Numbered from the stretch's first letter, positions 25,414 through 35,398 are shown. The stretch: 64,000 nt of DNA from Phycisphaerales bacterium (GCA_003142595.1 PLMU01000007.1:67166-131165); one strand, 5' to 3'. Notes: generated by a model not told the origin, from the sequence alone. Numbers and translations are program-made.

Positions 25414-26994
25414 ATGACTGAGAAAATTAAAAATCCAATCCTGACAGGCTTCTACCCCGACCCATCTATCGTCCGAGTCAAAGACGATTACTACATCGCA
25501 AACTCAACCTTCGAATGGATGCCGGGCGTTATCTTTCATCATTCCAAAGACCTGGTCAACTGGGAACTTGCAGGATATGCCCTAACATCAGAAAAATATA
25601 TCAATATGCTGGGCAATCCAAGCTCAGGCGGAGTATGGGCGCCATGCCTGACTTACTGCGATGGATTATTCCATCTCATCTTTTCTAATCTCAGAACTAT
25701 CAGAGGCCCATACAAAGATGTTCATAATTATCTCACGACAGCGCCAGGTATTACAGGCCCATGGTCAGAGCCGGTTTATCTCAACAGCTCAGGTTTCGAC
25801 CCCTCAATGTTTCACGACGATGACGGCAAAAAATGGCTGGTCAATATGCTGTGGAACCACCGTTACCAGGACGAAAGACGATTCGGCGGAATTATTCTGC
25901 AGGAATACGACCCCAAGGCAAAAAAACTTGTCGGGCCAATCAAACATATTTTCAAAGGCAGTCTGATAGGCAAAACTGAAGGACCGCATATTTTCAAACG
26001 CAACGGCTTCTACTATCTTTTGGTTGCCGAAGGCGGCACAGGTTTCAGCCACGCTGTAACTCTGACAAGGTCAAAAAATCTCTTCGGCCCTTACGAAATC
26101 CAGCCTGATAATCCCGTAATCACATCCAAAGATAATCCTGAATTCGTCCTTCAAAGAGCCGGCCATGGCTGCCTTGTAGATACGCAAAACGGTCATTGGT
26201 ATATAACACATCTTTGCAGCAGGCCTGTAATGCCGCAAAAAAGGTCAGTCCTTGGCAGGGAAACCGCAATTCAAAAAGTAAAATGGTGTGACGACGGCTG
26301 GCTGCGGCTCGAAGCAGGCGGAAAAGACCCTCAATTAGAAGTCCCATCGCCGGGATTGCCGCCGCATCCATTCAAAGCACAACCGCCGCGAGACGACTTC
26401 GACGGCAAAACACTTAATCTGCATTTCAACAGTCTGCGGGTTATGCCGGATGAAAGCTGGCTGACGCTTAAAGAAAGGCCGGGCTGGCTGAGAATGTATG
26501 GCAGAGAATCGCTCGGCTCAAAATTCCGCCAAAGTCTGATTGCAAGAAGAATCACATCGCTCGACTGCGTCGCTCAAACCTGTGTTGAATTCGAGCCTGA
26601 AACTTATCAGCAGGCTGCGGGACTTATATGCTTCTATGACAACTTTAACTTTTATTATTTAAAAGTAACGCACGATGAAACGCTCGGAAAAATCATAACC
26701 GTCTGCTTCAATCAGAACAATAAATGCACTGAACTTTTCGAACAGCAGATATCCTTAAAACAAAAATATTGTCACCTGAAAACCGAAATCAAATACGACA
26801 AGATGTTTTTCTCGCATTCATTAGACGGCGAAAAATGGCAGCAAATCAATCAGGAATTCGACATAACGACATTAAGCGATGAATTCTGTCTTGACGGCTG
26901 TTTTACGGGTGCGATGGTCGGAATCTGTGCGCAGAACCTTACCGGCAGAGGTATAAAAGCCGATTTCGATTATTTTGAATACCGTGCGAAATAA
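25414..26994 (+). CDS. GH43 family glycoside hydrolase (beta-xylosidase/arabinofuranosidase-like)
   Basis: 526 residues without an obvious signal peptide, so probably cytoplasmic. Five-bladed propeller at about 1-310: catalytic base Asp in GFYPDPSIVRVKDDYY, pKa-modulating Asp in GFDPSMFHDDDGKKW, catalytic acid Glu in TEGPHIFKRNGFYYLL. Residues about 330-526 form the beta-sandwich often attached to GH43 xylosidases (PRDDFDGKTLNLHFNSLR, DNFNFYYLKV). This layout matches XynB-type exo-acting enzymes that trim imported xylo-oligosaccharides. The gene follows tRNA-Arg(CCT) by 36 bases. Substrate choice between xylose and arabinose side chains is not decidable here. Confidence 0.9.
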   Translation: MTEKIKNPILTGFYPDPSIVRVKDDYYIANSTFEWMPGVIFHHSKDLVNWELAGYALTSEKYINMLGNPSSGGVWAPCLTYCDGLFHLIFSNLRTIRGPYKDVHNYLTTAPGITGPWSEPVYLNSSGFDPSMFHDDDGKKWLVNMLWNHRYQDERRFGGIILQEYDPKAKKLVGPIKHIFKGSLIGKTEGPHIFKRNGFYYLLVAEGGTGFSHAVTLTRSKNLFGPYEIQPDNPVITSKDNPEFVLQRAGHGCLVDTQNGHWYITHLCSRPVMPQKRSVLGRETAIQKVKWCDDGWLRLEAGGKDPQLEVPSPGLPPHPFKAQPPRDDFDGKTLNLHFNSLRVMPDESWLTLKERPGWLRMYGRESLGSKFRQSLIARRITSLDCVAQTCVEFEPETYQQAAGLICFYDNFNFYYLKVTHDETLGKIITVCFNQNNKCTELFEQQISLKQKYCHLKTEIKYDKMFFSHSLDGEKWQQINQEFDITTLSDEFCLDGCFTGAMVGICAQNLTGRGIKADFDYFEYRAK

Positions 26995-27002
26995 TACGCA
27001 CG

Positions 27003-28013
27003 TTAATCTAATTTTATATCCAGGATTTTGCCTTTTTCAGCAGCGTCACGTGCAATAAGACAAATCTTAGTCAGCATAAAAGAAATTTCCTTGGCCTCTT
27101 CGTTGCTTTTGCCATCGCGAAGATTCAAAAGGAATCTGCGGAATATCTTATCTTTTCCTTCCGGCAGCGGCTGCTCGAAAGTGCCCTTTTCATTGCTGAT
27201 AACGACACAATTCTTTTTGGCCAGACTGGCTTCGAGAACGCCTTTAGTGCCGATGACTCTAATCCAGTCGTCGCCATGCGTCGGAGCCGATTCAGGCCGA
27301 CAGTAATCAACGCTCATCGTGGCGTGTCCGCCGTTGCTCAACTCGGCTATAAGGACGCAATTATCTTCACAGGCAGGTCTATCGCTATGAGCAAGATTGC
27401 CTTTCATCGCGGCAACTTTTGTAAAATTCAATCCTGTAACAGAATTGATAAAGTCAAAAGCGTGGATTCCGACCCATCCTATTGTGCCGCCGTATTTATC
27501 TTTATCGCCGAACCAATCGGGCCTTGTGCCCCACTTATAACTCTTCCGGGCGTTTGCCAAAATTGCCTGGCCTATCGCTCCGCTGTCATAGACCTGCTTT
27601 GCGGCAACAAACTGAGGGTCGCTTCGCATAGTCAGCATAGCCATAAGATTAATTTTGTTTTTCTCAACTGATTTGCGAACTTTTTTCAGAGTTCCCATAT
27701 CAAGAGCCAGAGGTTTTTCCGCGATTATATGGATGCCCATCTTAGCGACTTCCATAATCAGCTTTGGAATCAAATCGAGTCTTGTGCTGACTACCGCTGC
27801 ATCCGGCTTCAGCTCTTTGAGCATCTGCTTATAATCCTGACGATACACATTCTTATCTGCCGCCGGCGTAAGCTTTAGAAACTTGGAAATATCCTCGCCT
27901 TCGTAAGCCGGAGCCATTCCAACCAAATCGGCTTCCTCCATACCGGTCAAGTCGCGAAACACTGCATCAATATGGCCGAAACCGCCGATTGTAACTATTC
28001 GCACTTTATTCAT
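27003..28013 (-). CDS. Gfo/Idh/MocA family NAD(P)-dependent oxidoreductase
   Basis: 336 residues. N-terminal Rossmann domain (VRIVTIGGFGHIDAVFRDL), the EKPLALD motif with the conserved catalytic lysine, and the C-terminal alpha/beta domain (GGTIGWVGIHAFDFINSVTG, with the conserved His of the active site). Family members oxidise or reduce sugars and inositols. AAGGA precedes the ATG. It is convergent with the GH43 gene (8-base gap) and lies next to the pectin methylesterase, so a sugar or uronate substrate from plant polysaccharides is a reasonable guess. Planctomycetes carry many paralogues; specificity is unknown. Confidence 0.85.
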   Translation of the reverse strand: MNKVRIVTIGGFGHIDAVFRDLTGMEEADLVGMAPAYEGEDISKFLKLTPAADKNVYRQDYKQMLKELKPDAAVVSTRLDLIPKLIMEVAKMGIHIIAEKPLALDMGTLKKVRKSVEKNKINLMAMLTMRSDPQFVAAKQVYDSGAIGQAILANARKSYKWGTRPDWFGDKDKYGGTIGWVGIHAFDFINSVTGLNFTKVAAMKGNLAHSDRPACEDNCVLIAELSNGGHATMSVDYCRPESAPTHGDDWIRVIGTKGVLEASLAKKNCVVISNEKGTFEQPLPEGKDKIFRRFLLNLRDGKSNEEAKEISFMLTKICLIARDAAEKGKILDIKLD

Positions 28014-28096
28014 TTTTGTATCCTTACATAATGAGAAAATTTTGACTTATCATATCGTAATTTATAAATTTCTCCACAGATTTCCTGTGATAATTT

Positions 28097-29173
28097 TCAG
28101 CGATATGTTTTTCTGAAATTAATGATTTCCTGCAGCCACTTGTCGATAGTAACACCATCCACCTTCATAAAGTTTTCCGGCAGAAACTTCTGAGCCTGCT
28201 GGTCGGTCAATTGATGAGACCATTTAACACGTGCCGAAGGATTATTGCCGGGACCGGAGCATTTATATTCGGCATAAAAAGCAGTCTTTTCTCTGTTAGG
28301 GTCGCGCCAGTTGTCCCAGCCGGCCGGTTTTACGCCCTTATCAAGCCAGCAATTGTAATAAACCACTCTTGCGTAGGCTCGCCATGGCCTGCCAAGGTCT
28401 GTTGAAACACCATCTGCTGTCGTAACTCTGCAATTATAGAAAACATAGCCGGTCGGCAGATTAGGCTCTGTAGCAGCGTGAGCCGTTATATGGCTGCTTT
28501 CTATAGAGTGTATCAGGCAATTCTCAAAGACTGCCTGCGAATGGCCGTATATAAAATCAGTCCCGCCTTCGATATAGCAATTCAGATAATACTGCCGGCC
28601 TGAATGGGTGAACAGCGTATCCTGCCCGCCCAGGAAACGGCAATTTACCACAAGAGTGCGTTCGCTTGCCAATTTTACAGCCTGAGCTTGGAGATGCGGA
28701 CCGAAAGTATTTTCAATAGTGAGATTTTCCAAAATTAAATCACTTGCCCCTCTGACTACAAGCGTGGCACAATCAGCGCCATAGTTCCTTGAACCATCAG
28801 GCCTCATCATCTGCGCATTGAGGTTATAGCTTATAATAGTCTTATAGGGGTCGGTGCCGCGTAAAGTAATAAATGATTTGTCTTTTTGTATGATGACCCG
28901 CTGTTTATAAAAGCCCGGCTTAATGAGGACAACAACTCTTTCATTATTATCCTGGGGAATGGCATCAATTGCCTTTTGTATTGAATTGAAATCAGCAGGG
29001 CCGTTCTGGTCAACCACAATTTGACGTGTTTTGCCGGTTTCAAAAAGGCCGGCCAAACCAGCCAGTTTAGCGTCGAACTTCCATGGCGAATTATTACTAT
29101 CCTGAGCAGCGAAAAGCACACTGGTTGCAAATAAAAGGAAAATCAACGTAAAGTTATGAACCTTCCCTGTCAT
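28097..29173 (-). CDS. Secreted pectin methylesterase (CE8)
   Basis: 358 residues from the ATG at 29173 (AAGGGA 7 bases upstream); a GTG two codons earlier is possible. Signal peptide (NFTLIFLLFATSVLFAAQ). Right-handed beta-helix pectinesterase with all signature blocks: DFNSIQKAIDAIP, the oxyanion Gln region PHLQAQAVKL, GGQDTLFTHSGRQYY with the first Asp, GGTDFIYGHSQAVFENC with the nucleophile Asp, and LGRPWRAYARVVYYNC with the substrate-binding Arg and Trp. It demethylates homogalacturonan, preparing it for the GH28 enzymes encoded at 56-64 kb. Confidence 0.95.
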   Translation of the reverse strand: MTGKVHNFTLIFLLFATSVLFAAQDSNNSPWKFDAKLAGLAGLFETGKTRQIVVDQNGPADFNSIQKAIDAIPQDNNERVVVLIKPGFYKQRVIIQKDKSFITLRGTDPYKTIISYNLNAQMMRPDGSRNYGADCATLVVRGASDLILENLTIENTFGPHLQAQAVKLASERTLVVNCRFLGGQDTLFTHSGRQYYLNCYIEGGTDFIYGHSQAVFENCLIHSIESSHITAHAATEPNLPTGYVFYNCRVTTADGVSTDLGRPWRAYARVVYYNCWLDKGVKPAGWDNWRDPNREKTAFYAEYKCSGPGNNPSARVKWSHQLTDQQAQKFLPENFMKVDGVTIDKWLQEIINFRKTYR

Positions 29174-29265
29174 CAACACATCCCTTCAAAGTGACTAACC
29201 AACAATCTCATCTTGTGGAACTAATAATCTATATGTCGCCTTTAATCATACTACCGGCTAAAAAC

Positions 29266-29295
29266 AAAAAAGGCCGGCTAAAATAACCGGCCTTT
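29266..29295 (-). terminator. Rho-independent terminator of the pilin-like gene
   Basis: Stem AAAGGCCGG / CCGGCCTTT (29269-29277 with 29287-29295) around a 9-base loop. On the minus strand it is followed by a T run, 18 bases after the stop of the gene at 29313-30308. Confidence 0.85.
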
Positions 29296-29312
29296 GTCAG
29301 ATAAAATAAATA

Positions 29313-30308
29313 TTACGGTTGAACCAGGCCGAATATAGTGTAGTAAAAATATCGGTAGCTATCGCTGTCGACTGACCCACTGTCGCCCACCACGGCCCAA
29401 AGATTTTTCATAAAGCCATTCCACAAATCTTCATCAAAAACATCTGTGAAAACAGTCCGGCCCATAACAATTGTACTGGTTTTTGCTCTTTTACCCTTAA
29501 CGTAAACAACTTGTCCGCCTTTGAAAGTAGCGTTAAATGCGAGCAATTTCCCGTTATCATGACTTAAATTATACATACCAGAAATATAAAGACTAGTACC
29601 TGCTACAGGTGTGGTCGAATTCCAAATTCTATCTGCCAAGAATGGCTTTTGAGAATCCATTGATTCAAATTTTCGAGCAGTAACTATGGGTATACCGTAC
29701 ATATCCAACTGGGATGCGCCTTTGGCAGATACCGGATAATACGTTAATCCTGTTCGTACCCACGAATTGTCTGGCGTTGGACTTTTACTTGGGTCGTTAG
29801 TCATTTGCGGTAAAGTACCCCATTCTTTACTTTGATTCGGCAGTCGAGGATCAATATAATCATCATACCGATATTGTTTGTCTTTATTAGACGGACAATA
29901 AAATACTTTTCCTGTTTTTATAATACCCCTTCTATATAAGCATGCAAGCCTTATAGGAATAGGCGCACCACTTGCCACTCCGCCTTCCAGCCACTCAGTT
30001 TTGTCCGAGTCTCCTTTAAATGCAACGTATGGATGTCGTTCATCGTCTTCCGGGTCTTTGCCCGAATCAGGAGCATGTGGAGGCAGGAAAAGGGGGTCTT
30101 TTCCGCCATACCAAGGCAGCATACCATCATAATCATTGACGTACGTATTTAACCCCAACGCAACCTGTTTCTGTTGATTAGAACAAATTATTCGCTTGGC
30201 CGTTTCCTTAGCTCGATTCATTGCAGGAATCAGAACTGCAAGAAGAATTGCAATAATCGAAATGACCACTAATAATTCTACTAATGTAAAACCTTTTTTT
30301 GTTTTCAC
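29313..30308 (-). CDS. Prepilin-type N-methylation domain protein (DUF1559-like pseudopilin)
   Basis: 331 residues from a GTG start with AAAGG about 10 bases upstream. Type IV prepilin leader [20 protein letters not shown] with the cleavage-site Gly and Phe and the Glu at +5. It continues as the planctomycete pseudopilin domain ([26 protein letters not shown]). The C-terminal half is polar with tyrosine-rich loops. It would be processed by a prepilin peptidase and assembled or anchored in the membrane. Such proteins are highly multiplied in planctomycetes, with largely unknown roles. It stands alone between the esterase and the giant LamG gene, with its own terminator. Confidence 0.88.
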   Translation of the reverse strand: MKTKKGFTLVELLVVISIIAILLAVLIPAMNRAKETAKRIICSNQQKQVALGLNTYVNDYDGMLPWYGGKDPLFLPPHAPDSGKDPEDDERHPYVAFKGDSDKTEWLEGGVASGAPIPIRLACLYRRGIIKTGKVFYCPSNKDKQYRYDDYIDPRLPNQSKEWGTLPQMTNDPSKSPTPDNSWVRTGLTYYPVSAKGASQLDMYGIPIVTARKFESMDSQKPFLADRIWNSTTPVAGTSLYISGMYNLSHDNGKLLAFNATFKGGQVVYVKGKRAKTSTIVMGRTVFTDVFDEDLWNGFMKNLWAVVGDSGSVDSDSYRYFYYTIFGLVQP

Positions 30309-30619
30309 GACTTTATTCCTTTTACCCCAAAGTTTTTTAATATTTCTTCTTTACGCATATATTTACATCTCTAACAGCCATACAACTTTTCACTATAATA
30401 ATTTGTCATTGATATTATTTGTATATTTTATAAATAGGCTATTAGTCCAATTTCCGAATCAGTATAAATTATACCCTAAACCTGTAAATAGTAAATACTT
30501 TATTTAACTTTTTTAATCAACCTAAAAACCTCTGTCGTTGCGACCCCGATTAACGGGGTCGCAACAACAGAATTATATACATCATTTATCCATTATTCAC
30601 ATTTAACGACTTTTACCAT
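30309..30619. other. Intergenic region between the pilin-like and LamG genes
   Basis: 311 bases, strongly AT-rich. Apart from the hairpin at 30531-30571 and the ribosome site before the GTG at 30308 I see no gene or conserved signal. Confidence 0.4.
30531..30571 (-). terminator. Strong hairpin terminator after the LamG gene
   Basis: Long stem centred on GTTGCGACCCCG / CGGGGTCGCAAC (about 17 pairs with one mismatch, 5-base loop at 30549-30553). On the minus strand it is followed by GGTTTTT, 49 bases beyond the LamG stop. Confidence 0.8.
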
Positions 30620-33600
30620 CTAGTTTCTAGTGGGGTATCCACTACAGCCGCTATTTGTTCTTCCAATACAGTCTAACCATTCATTTGCAACTCTTCTTAA
30701 AGTAGTGTAACCCATCTCCGGAATGTGCCAATACTGATCTGGCGGACCAAACACTGGGTTCATCCAATCCTTCGCAAAAAACGCGAAGTCGGTTTCATCA
30801 AGAACACAATCGCCGTTGTGGTCCCACTCCGGTCCAGCTAAGCCCCAATTTGGATCAGACTCTGTTGGTAGCGCTGCAGTTCCAGTACGTTCTGCCATTT
30901 TAGGATGGTGAATACCATTAGTAATAGCAAGTGGACACTGCCAGGTAACAGTATGGAATGACCAAATAGGACCTAGAACAGCACCGTTATCAGATTTAAT
31001 TTGCCAGTAATAGGTAGTATTGGCAGCAACACTTACTGTAGCACTCTGGCCGTTCTTACTGCGAGCAGCAGTTATAGCAGAACCTTGTGCACTAAGACTG
31101 CCTGAATTTTGACCAAGATAAACTCTATCAGTTGAAGCGCCATAACCGGAATACCATTTCAGCGTGAAGCTTGTATTTGGATCAACAGTACCAATATAAG
31201 CCTTTTTGTCGCCATTGACAGGTGAAGGAGCTGAAGCCATTTTTGTTGAAGCCGTCGTAAAGAGTATAGTACCATCATGGCCGTTCTCAGCAAGATTGTC
31301 CGGAACATTAGGATTTAAAGGATCGCCGTAATAACCATGTGCGCCGCCATTAACGTCAATTGCTCCTTGAGTACTACCGGCAGAGACATAATTAATCGAT
31401 ACGCGACCACCGCCGCCGCCACCGCCGCCATTATTGGCCTGTGATGCATTGCTGCCTCTACCGCCATTGGCCGCGATATGACCTTTATTGGTAAATTTAC
31501 CGCCGGCAATAATCTTTACAGAACCGCCGGAACCGCCGCCAGTTCCATAAGCAAGTTCAGCAGTGAATGCCTGATTGCCGCCATTAGCCAGAATCTGTGA
31601 ATGGGAATCCAGGTTTACGTCACCTGTTGCGATAATTTCAATACCGCCGCCGCCAGGACAGCCTTGACCTGAACCGCTCCATCCACCGGCACTTCCACCC
31701 CAAGGCCACGGAAGTGGGCTATCGCCATAGGTGCGACCAAGAGAGCTCTCGTAGCCAAACCAATAGCCTCGACCGCAATTACCGCCTTGTCCACCATAAC
31801 TGCCGCCGGCACCGCCTTTATACGGTGGGTTCGCAGCTATGCCAGGACCAAATATTGATTTTGCCAGTGCCGTTGGCTCATAGGTATTCTTACCTGAAAG
31901 ACTATTTTGAGCGTTAACTCGTCCATGCACACCGCTGGCCCACGTGGGACAAGTAATGGCGGCCCAATAATTAGTAAGTGCAATGGAACCAACGCCAGTA
32001 GAGGAATGGTCATTAAAGACACTACTATCACCACAACCGCTCCTGGGACCAGGGAAACCGCCGGAACGTGCCGTTTCTTTTACACCAGTGGCGGCAAGAG
32101 TGCAATCGCCACCTGAAATATTTATCCTGCCGTCAAAATAGAAATTACCGTTTGTTCCTGTTCCTGTTACATGAATACCCAGAGGTCTTGGAGAATTAAC
32201 ATCATATCTGGGAACAAGATCATAATGAATATCATCAGCCATATATGTCGGTATTACGGTAATATCGTAATGCCGGTCATAATTGAAGCCTGAAGGGAAG
32301 TTAAATACGGCTATGTTGACATCAGGATCAACCGTACCAAACATACTTGGTACTTCTCGCCAGTTTGCGTCATTTATTACCAGGGCAAGGGCATTGACGT
32401 CATGGCCTCCATAGTGCACTTTCTTGCCGATAATGCCATCGGCTTTGCTCGTATTGAAAATAATCTCATACGGCTTGGTACGGAAAGTCCATATATCTCC
32501 CTCAACCATTTTACTCGGGTAATTACTATCTAGACGCCAATACATCTGCGTGCCTTTTGCTGTAATAATTGTAGTGTAATTATTAACATCTGCGCCGCCA
32601 GATTTGATTATCGCAGCGGGGTTCCCGTCATTTACATCCGCCCAGTTGCTGGACAGATAAATTGTGTAATTATTTGGATGCGTAGTAGACTCGGTCCAAG
32701 ATAATTTAAAACCGCCATTAACATCGCTGCCTACATCATTCTGACCATTTGTCGGCGAAGGATTATATGCCTTGCCGCTTTCGGTAGTGAACGACCAGAT
32801 TGGACCATCTACCACAGTAGTGAGGAAGGTCGAATCAACCTCCCAATAATAAGTGGTATTAAGAGCCAGCTTAGGGCCGCCAAGAAGGTCTGAATTGTAA
32901 AGAGTCTTAAGACTGGAGTCGCCCGTAGTCAATGGATCACCTAAATTACTCTTGTCACTTCCAAAATATACGGCCTGCGATATAACAGTTTTTGCCGGCA
33001 CCCAGTTCACATCAGTAGTGACTGGTATGTTAGTAGAACCTGGAATAGGCAGTAATGCCATAGGATGATTGGTATCATCGGTTTGTTTAAGAATGCTGAC
33101 TTCCAAAGGAGTTAAGGCTCTGTTATACATACGTATTTCGTCGAGCAAACCGTTAAATTTGCCGCTCGATTTATTACTGACACTGCCGGACCCAACCATT
33201 AGAGGGTTATAGAAAATATACCCGGGGAGATCTACATAATCATATTTAGCTAACGGAAGAGCTGTATTCGTTCGGTAATCAATGACAGTAACATCTCTTT
33301 GAAGGCCGTCTACAAATATCTTAGTGCCTGCCCGTGTATTTCTGTTTATGACAACGGCAATATGATGCCATTGATTGGGCGTCATGTTCATATCATCAAG
33401 TGTTTGCGTTGTTTGTACATTTAATAGAACCGCTTGCGCAGCCGAACCATTTTTTTGGGTAAATGAAACATTGCAGTTTTTTAACGTTATTTCCCAAGAG
33501 TAATTTGGGTCCCCACGCAAGATAGCAGCGCGTCTCTCAAGCCTTATGAATGTGCCATTAGGATATATATGAAAATAGTCACTGTCTTTGTGCATAGTCC

Positions 33601-34063
33601 AAAGCCAGCAAGCCCATGTACGTACGGAAAAATTAGGGTAATTCTCCCCGGCGGTAATATCAAACATCGGGTTTCCTGATATATTGCCAGCCGAATCATA
33701 AGGAATCCTAACCTTGATGTCATTCGGACCGGATTTTTGCCCTGGCGGCACTGGCGGGCCATCATGACAAGGCTGAAAATTCGCATCAGTACCTAATCCT
33801 GGCTTGGAAGTAATATCCAACTCATATATGTCATGATTTATCGAATTAGCTTCGTTACCAGATGAATATTTTCCAATAAGATACCCCCTTGCATCAATGG
33901 TCGTTGGTACAATAGCCTTGGTACAAGGGTCATTATTGGTTTCGAAATTCATGTTAAACTGCAGTTCAGGACCGTTTACATTAGTTACCGGACTGAACGC
34001 CCAGGCACTGGATGAAACCAATGCCACCACCATAATCATTATCCATATCACTCTGTTTTTCAT
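30620..34063 (-). CDS. Giant secreted LamG / glycine-rich / dockerin-like protein
   Basis: 1147 residues from the ATG at 34063, which has AAGGAGGA upstream; signal peptide IMIMVVALVSSSAWA. N-terminal third: LamG-type concanavalin-like domain (MTPNQWHHIAVVINRN, KIFVDGLQRDV, GLLDEIRMYNRALTPLEV). Then Fn3-like repeats (WSFTTESGKAYNPSPTNGQNDV and similar). Then a long Gly-, Asn- and Ser-rich region (GGAGGSYGGQGGN, NNGGGGGGGGRVS) of beta-helix or amyloid-like composition. The C-terminus carries a dockerin-like calcium repeat (WDHNGDCVLDETDFAFFAKDW). No enzyme motif was found. Probably a surface or extracellular adhesin or carbohydrate-binding scaffold. Confidence 0.82.
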   Translation of the reverse strand: MKNRVIWIMIMVVALVSSSAWAFSPVTNVNGPELQFNMNFETNNDPCTKAIVPTTIDARGYLIGKYSSGNEANSINHDIYELDITSKPGLGTDANFQPCHDGPPVPPGQKSGPNDIKVRIPYDSAGNISGNPMFDITAGENYPNFSVRTWACWLWTMHKDSDYFHIYPNGTFIRLERRAAILRGDPNYSWEITLKNCNVSFTQKNGSAAQAVLLNVQTTQTLDDMNMTPNQWHHIAVVINRNTRAGTKIFVDGLQRDVTVIDYRTNTALPLAKYDYVDLPGYIFYNPLMVGSGSVSNKSSGKFNGLLDEIRMYNRALTPLEVSILKQTDDTNHPMALLPIPGSTNIPVTTDVNWVPAKTVISQAVYFGSDKSNLGDPLTTGDSSLKTLYNSDLLGGPKLALNTTYYWEVDSTFLTTVVDGPIWSFTTESGKAYNPSPTNGQNDVGSDVNGGFKLSWTESTTHPNNYTIYLSSNWADVNDGNPAAIIKSGGADVNNYTTIITAKGTQMYWRLDSNYPSKMVEGDIWTFRTKPYEIIFNTSKADGIIGKKVHYGGHDVNALALVINDANWREVPSMFGTVDPDVNIAVFNFPSGFNYDRHYDITVIPTYMADDIHYDLVPRYDVNSPRPLGIHVTGTGTNGNFYFDGRINISGGDCTLAATGVKETARSGGFPGPRSGCGDSSVFNDHSSTGVGSIALTNYWAAITCPTWASGVHGRVNAQNSLSGKNTYEPTALAKSIFGPGIAANPPYKGGAGGSYGGQGGNCGRGYWFGYESSLGRTYGDSPLPWPWGGSAGGWSGSGQGCPGGGGIEIIATGDVNLDSHSQILANGGNQAFTAELAYGTGGGSGGSVKIIAGGKFTNKGHIAANGGRGSNASQANNGGGGGGGGRVSINYVSAGSTQGAIDVNGGAHGYYGDPLNPNVPDNLAENGHDGTILFTTASTKMASAPSPVNGDKKAYIGTVDPNTSFTLKWYSGYGASTDRVYLGQNSGSLSAQGSAITAARSKNGQSATVSVAANTTYYWQIKSDNGAVLGPIWSFHTVTWQCPLAITNGIHHPKMAERTGTAALPTESDPNWGLAGPEWDHNGDCVLDETDFAFFAKDWMNPVFGPPDQYWHIPEMGYTTLRRVANEWLDCIGRTNSGCSGYPTRN

Positions 34064-34314
34064 ACAATGTCCTCCTTTAGACAAATTGCCCCGACACATC
34101 GGGAAACCATAAAAAATTTATAACAAATACTATATATACGATACGATAATTGCATTTTAATTTATTATTCAGATTTCCCGAGTTATAACCTGCCGGCAAC
34201 TTTGACAAGGGCTAACATTGACTTCTAAAAGAGCACCGGCCCAAAGGCCGTAAAACTTACTCAGGGCCAATCCTTATATCGGATTGGCCCTGAGATTAAA
34301 ATTAAACTTTTTAC
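34064..34314. other. Intergenic region between the LamG and PEP-CTERM genes
   Basis: 251 bases. Besides the AAGGAGGA ribosome site at the LamG end and the 34260-34294 hairpin, there is a second GC-rich hairpin-like stretch near 34233-34250 (CGGCCCAAAGGCCG). No open frame of interest. Confidence 0.4.
34260..34294 (-). terminator. Hairpin terminator after the PEP-CTERM gene
   Basis: A perfect 14-pair stem CTCAGGGCCAATCC / GGATTGGCCCTGAG (34260-34273 with 34281-34294) around a 7-base loop, 20 bases past the stop. The trailing T run on the minus strand is short (GTAAGTTTTAC). Confidence 0.75.
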
Positions 34315-35310
34315 TTATTTCTTGCGTCTTATGGCAAGTAAACCAAGGCTAATTAAAGCAATTGTAGCTGGTTCTGGAACAACCAATGCAATGTCGTTAC
34401 CAATACCATCTTGCCCAGTGGCCGCATCATACACATTAGACAAATAGTAAGCATCGCTGCCAACCATAACCGTATTAGTCCAAGCTGCATTATCAAAAAT
34501 ACCAGTTACAGCACCGGCACCAGTATTGTTAACAAGCACAATATTGCCAGTTGCAGCTGCGCCAGTCAAATTAACCAGCAAGTTAGCAACAGCACCTGCA
34601 GCGCCCAGATTAAGGGTAACGCTGCTTGTGGTAATGGCACTTACGCCGCCATCAACGTTAAACTGAAGAGTACCTGTACCCTTCCAAGCACTAGTTGCAT
34701 CGCCTTCTCCAACAAAGAGTGGACCACCAACAGATATAGTACCACCAGTGCCACTTACAACCAATTTACCAATAGCGCCTGAACTGCCGCCAGTTCCTGT
34801 ACCAGCGAAAGCACCTACATAAATACCGCCGGAACCATCAATAGTACCGCCAGATATAGTGTATGTGCCATTTCCAACGCCAGCACTACCGCTCTTGTAA
34901 CCAATTTCGAGCTTGCCACTGGCAGCGTTCCCTGTGTTATTCAAAGTAAGCTGACCACCTGTCTGGTTAACTATACCAGTAGGAACGCCAGAGCCTGCAG
35001 TACCACAACCAACAGTGAATTCACCAGCAGTCATCATTTTTCCGCCAGTTACGATATTAAAGGTAAGACCACCATTTCCACTTATAGTTGTCTTTAAAGT
35101 GGTAAATGAACCTATATCGCTATCCAGTGTACAAGATGTGGCTGATGTTTTGATAATCTTGACTTCGCCATCGGCGTCAACCGGCACTGCACTGGTCTGC
35201 CATAAAGTAGCAGTACCCCACGAACCAGTTGGGCCAACCCAGCTTTTTGAGGCATACGCGCCTGCTGTAGCCATAAGACATACCATTAAAACAAAAATAC
35301 TTTTTTTCAT
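34315..35310 (-). CDS. PEP-CTERM-anchored secreted protein with beta-strand repeats
   Basis: 331 residues. Signal peptide (SIFVLMVCLMATAGAYA), then a Gly/Thr/Ala-rich body with repeating short strands (GGTIDGSGGIYVGAFAGTGTGG, GTLQFNVDGG) resembling autotransporter-associated beta-helix repeats. The C-terminus is a classic PEP-CTERM signal: VVPEPATIALISLGLLAIRRKK, i.e. PEP motif, membrane helix and basic end. It should be exported and processed by an exosortase, usually tied to exopolysaccharide production. No exosortase gene is in the window. AGGAGG lies 7 bases upstream of the ATG. Confidence 0.9.
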   Translation of the reverse strand: MKKSIFVLMVCLMATAGAYASKSWVGPTGSWGTATLWQTSAVPVDADGEVKIIKTSATSCTLDSDIGSFTTLKTTISGNGGLTFNIVTGGKMMTAGEFTVGCGTAGSGVPTGIVNQTGGQLTLNNTGNAASGKLEIGYKSGSAGVGNGTYTISGGTIDGSGGIYVGAFAGTGTGGSSGAIGKLVVSGTGGTISVGGPLFVGEGDATSAWKGTGTLQFNVDGGVSAITTSSVTLNLGAAGAVANLLVNLTGAAATGNIVLVNNTGAGAVTGIFDNAAWTNTVMVGSDAYYLSNVYDAATGQDGIGNDIALVVPEPATIALISLGLLAIRRKK

Positions 35311-35379
35311 CTTCTAACCTCCTAAAAAAACATATTCTAATTTAGTAACTTCTTCCAATCCACGAATATGCCGAACGAC

Positions 35380-35398
35380 ACTGGATAACACATCCAGT
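35380..35398. promoter_or_regulatory. Perfect 7-bp inverted repeat, possible operator of the PEP-CTERM gene
   Basis: ACTGGAT, 5-base spacer, ATCCAGT. It lies 70-88 bases upstream of the PEP-CTERM start codon, a position suitable for a regulator. Too short a loop-stem with no T run to be a terminator. Confidence 0.35.
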
